The translations under genes were made by a program, and so were the position numbers. A stretch of DNA of 7,378 nt from an uncultured Eubacteriales bacterium (GTDB lineage: Bacteria; Bacillota; Clostridia; Oscillospirales; Acutalibacteraceae): assembly GCA_934615635.1 (NCBI GenBank), contig CAKTTT010000117.1, forward strand, positions 1 to 7,378, written 5' to 3'. Of the stretch, positions 5,767-7,378 are shown one piece after another (position 1 is the stretch's first letter; every line of letters starts with the position of its first letter). Under the pieces are notes generated by a model. The model was not told the origin of the DNA. It was given only the letters and a program-made list of their open reading frames with translations, and ran no database searches.

Positions 5767-6363
5767 GTGCTGAATTGGCTATGGGCGGGGATTATGTTGA
5801 CGGCGCTGGTGACGGGGGCCTGCAACGGCCGGCTGAGCGAGGTCACCAACGCTCTTCTCAGCGGCGGAGGGGAGGCGATCAAGCTCTCCCTGACTTTGGG
5901 CGGCGCCATGTGCCTTTGGGGAGGGATGATGCGCATCGCCGAAAAAGGGGGGCTGACCGAGCTACTCAGCCGGGCGCTGGCGCCGCTTATGCGGCTGCTT
6001 TTTCCCAAACTGAAGCCCACGGGGCCGGCCTGCCGGGCCATTCTGATGAATATGGCGGCCAATTTTCTGGGGCTGGGCAACGCGGCCACGCCTTTCGGGC
6101 TGAAGGCGATGAGCGAGCTGGAGAAGGAGAATCCCGAGCCGGGCGTCGCCTCCAACTCCATGGTGATTTTCGTGGTGCTGAACACCGCTTCCATCCAATT
6201 GATTCCCACCACGGTGGCCACCCTTCGGCTGCAATACGGCTCCGCCCAGCCCATGCGGATCCTGCCCGCGGTATGGGCGGCCTCCTTCCTCACGGCGCTG
6301 GCCGCGGTTCTGACGGCAAAGCTGCTGGGCGCGTCCAGCGGCCGCAAGGGGAGGCGCACATGA
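5767..6363 (+). CDS. spmA: Spore maturation protein A
   Basis: SpmA is a membrane protein needed, together with SpmB, for proper dehydration of the spore core; its molecular activity is not settled. The protein has 198 residues with several hydrophobic segments. The signature LGLGNAATPFGLKAM lies at residues 101-115, followed by VVLNTASIQLIPTTV (136-150). The early CNG (19-21) is also typical. No good ATG fits: the one at 5734 has no ribosome binding site. I chose GTG at 5767 because GGAGAGG (5751-5757) lies nine bases upstream and because the resulting N-terminus, (M)LNWLWAGIM, has the length I recall for the family. The alternative GTG at 5758 directly abuts the ribosome binding site. The stop overlaps the spmB start. 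Confidence 0.92.
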   Translation: MLNWLWAGIMLTALVTGACNGRLSEVTNALLSGGGEAIKLSLTLGGAMCLWGGMMRIAEKGGLTELLSRALAPLMRLLFPKLKPTGPACRAILMNMAANFLGLGNAATPFGLKAMSELEKENPEPGVASNSMVIFVVLNTASIQLIPTTVATLRLQYGSAQPMRILPAVWAASFLTALAAVLTAKLLGASSGRKGRRT

Positions 6364-6899
6364 TGGGCGTGGCCGATATCCTGGCCATCTGGGCGGTACC
6401 GGTTTTCATCCTGCTGATTTTCGCGGCGGGCTTTGTCCGCAAGGTACCGCTTTTCGACGAATTTACCGCCGGGGCGGCGGATGGGCTCCGGTCCTGCGTG
6501 AAGGTGATCCCCGCGCTAGTGGCGCTGATGACCGCCGTGGCCATGCTGCAGGCCTCCGGCGCGCTGGATGTGCTCACCCGCCTCCTTCAGCCCCTGGCCG
6601 AAAGGATCGGTCTGCCGCCGGAGGTGGTTCCCATGGCGCTGATGCGGCCGGTATCCGGCAGCGGGTCCCTGGCGGTGCTGGAAAATGTTTATCGGCAATA
6701 CGGACCGGACAGCACGGCGGGGCTGGTGGCCAGCGTGCTGCAATCCTCCACCGAAACCACCTTTTACACCATCGCGGTCTATTACGGTTCGGTGCGCATC
6801 CGTAAAACCCGGCACACCCTGGCGGCGGCGGTGACCGGGGACGTGTTCGGCATCGTCCTGTCCGCTCTGGCCGTGCGGATGCTGCTGCTAAAGGCCTGA
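6360..6899 (+). CDS. spmB: Spore maturation protein B
   Basis: SpmB is the membrane partner of SpmA in spore core dehydration. It has 179 residues, a normal length. It opens with a membrane segment (about residues 8-26) and continues with the family signatures LFDEFTAGAADGL (31-43), IPALVALMTAVAMLQASGALD (50-70), MRPVSGSGS (95-103) and SSTETTFYTIAVYYG (129-143), and ends in a last membrane segment. The sequence ATGATGG at 6360 gives two possible starts. The first overlaps the spmA stop (ATGA), the second is three bases on. AAGGGGAGG at 6346-6354 serves either, with five or eight bases of spacing. The overlap implies translational coupling and equal amounts of the two proteins. Confidence 0.93.
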   Translation: MMGVADILAIWAVPVFILLIFAAGFVRKVPLFDEFTAGAADGLRSCVKVIPALVALMTAVAMLQASGALDVLTRLLQPLAERIGLPPEVVPMALMRPVSGSGSLAVLENVYRQYGPDSTAGLVASVLQSSTETTFYTIAVYYGSVRIRKTRHTLAAAVTGDVFGIVLSALAVRMLLLKA

Positions 6900-6905
6900 C
6901 GGTTA

Positions 6906-6935
6906 TTGACGCGGCCGGGGAGATGGTGGTAAGAT
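6906..6935 (+). promoter_or_regulatory. Sigma-A promoter of feoAB, extended -10 type
   Basis: TTGACG (6906-6911) is followed after 18 bases by TAAGAT (6930-6935). The TGG just before the -10 (6927-6929) provides the TGn extension. Transcription would start near 6942, leaving a leader of about 78 bases before feoA. The leader contains a weak CCGGAG/CTCCGG inverted repeat (6967-6972 and 6991-6996). I see no clear Fur- or DtxR-type palindrome. Confidence 0.6.
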
Positions 6936-7019
6936 AAAGAGACGGCTCAAAGGGTTGGGCGGATCCCCGGAGAAGGCGAAATCCCCCGGGCTCCGGCAGG
7001 AAAGGGATGGCTGTATAAA

Positions 7020-7265
7020 ATGCGAAAAACGGTGAACGAGCTGAAAATCGGCGAGAAAGCGATCGTGACGGGGCTGGGTTGTTCCGGCGCGTTGCGCCGC
7101 CGGATTATCGATATGGGCATCACGCCGGGGGCGGTGGTGATTATGCGCAAGGCGGCGCCCATGGGAGATCCTATCGAAATCAACGTCCGGGGCTATGAGT
7201 TGAGCATTCGCCGCTCCGAGGCGGGGGAGATCACGGTGGAAACGGAAGAGGTGGCCGCGCAATGA
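7020..7265 (+). CDS. feoA: FeoA family ferrous iron transport protein
   Basis: FeoA is a small cytoplasmic SH3-like protein that works with the FeoB iron channel, probably by binding its cytoplasmic part. The 81 residues are a standard stand-alone length. Family features are LKIGEKAIVTGLG (8-20), the RRRIIDMGITPG motif (26-37) and GDPIEINVRGYELSIRRSEAGEI (49-71). The start has AGGAAAGGG at 6998-7006, a rather long 13 bases upstream, which may mean modest initiation. Its stop codon overlaps the feoB start by four bases. Confidence 0.93.
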   Translation: MRKTVNELKIGEKAIVTGLGCSGALRRRIIDMGITPGAVVIMRKAAPMGDPIEINVRGYELSIRRSEAGEITVETEEVAAQ

Positions 7266-7378
7266 GTAAGACCTATGCATTGGCGGGGAATCCCAACTGC
7301 GGCAAAACCACCCTTTTCAACGAGCTGACCGGCTCCAACCAATATGTGGGAAACTGGCCGGGCGTGACGGTGGAGAAG
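7262..7378 (+). CDS. feoB: FeoB ferrous iron transporter, 5' end (runs off window)
   Basis: Only the first 39 residues are present. They carry the start of the N-terminal GTPase domain: the P-loop GNPNCGKTTLFN (residues 9-20), with the FeoB-specific PNCGKT form, and the switch I region QYVGNWPGVTVEK (27-39). FeoB is the membrane transporter for Fe2+, and the GTPase domain gates uptake. The ATG overlaps the feoA stop codon (ATGA), and GGAAGAGG at 7244-7251 lies ten bases upstream, so feoA and feoB are translationally coupled. Confidence 0.96.
   Translation, partial: MSKTYALAGNPNCGKTTLFNELTGSNQYVGNWPGVTVEK

Noticed and set aside
7007..7018. Three-codon mini frame (ATG GCT GTA TAA) just before feoA
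   Set aside because: The ribosome binding site abuts its ATG with no spacing, so it is unlikely to be translated; probably chance.
1..7378. CRISPR array, insertion sequence, prophage or defence system
   Set aside because: No regularly spaced direct repeats, transposase, integrase or defence-gene motifs are visible; all strong genes are housekeeping, sporulation or iron-uptake genes.

Overview
The window comes from a GC-rich (roughly 60-65 % by eye), spore-forming, Gram-positive anaerobe. The most likely home is a gut clostridium of the Oscillospiraceae/Ruminococcaceae type. Two lines of evidence support this: a comEC-holA-RNase M5 housekeeping cluster, and the spmA-spmB spore-maturation pair beside an AbrB-type transition-state regulator that carries a C-terminal zinc ribbon. 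The genus cannot be fixed from the sequence alone.

Layout. (1) Positions 1-4930 hold five tightly packed + strand genes that look like one transcription unit: the 3' part of comEC (DNA uptake channel), holA (DNA polymerase III delta subunit), an RNase M5 gene, a Gfo/Idh/MocA-type NAD(P)-dependent oxidoreductase, and a HAD-IIA phosphatase that overlaps the oxidoreductase by four bases. No promoter for this unit lies in the window. (2) Positions 4931-5347 form a 417-bp gap between convergent genes. It contains several strong hairpins, a minus-strand rho-independent terminator and no confident gene. (3) Positions 5348-5593 hold a minus-strand abrB-like regulator with a near-consensus sigma-A promoter. 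Just downstream of the predicted start of transcription are two Spo0A-box-like heptamers 10 bp apart. (4) Positions 5767-6899 hold spmA and spmB, divergent from abrB and translationally coupled. (5) From position 7020 to the window edge are feoA and the 5' end of feoB, the start of a ferrous-iron uptake operon with its own extended -10 promoter in the spmB-feoA gap.

How the genes fit together. The first block mixes DNA uptake, replication and 5S rRNA maturation with two metabolic enzymes of unknown substrate. The middle block is sporulation-related: the AbrB-like regulator is probably shut off by Spo0A at sporulation onset, and SpmA/SpmB act later in spore core dehydration. The feo genes form a separate iron-import module.

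Nothing here is clearly a new biological system. The items most worth a second look are the abrB control region with tandem 0A-like boxes, the structured convergent intergenic region, and the ComEC C-terminal domain, which keeps its fold-like pattern but has lost the metal-binding histidines.
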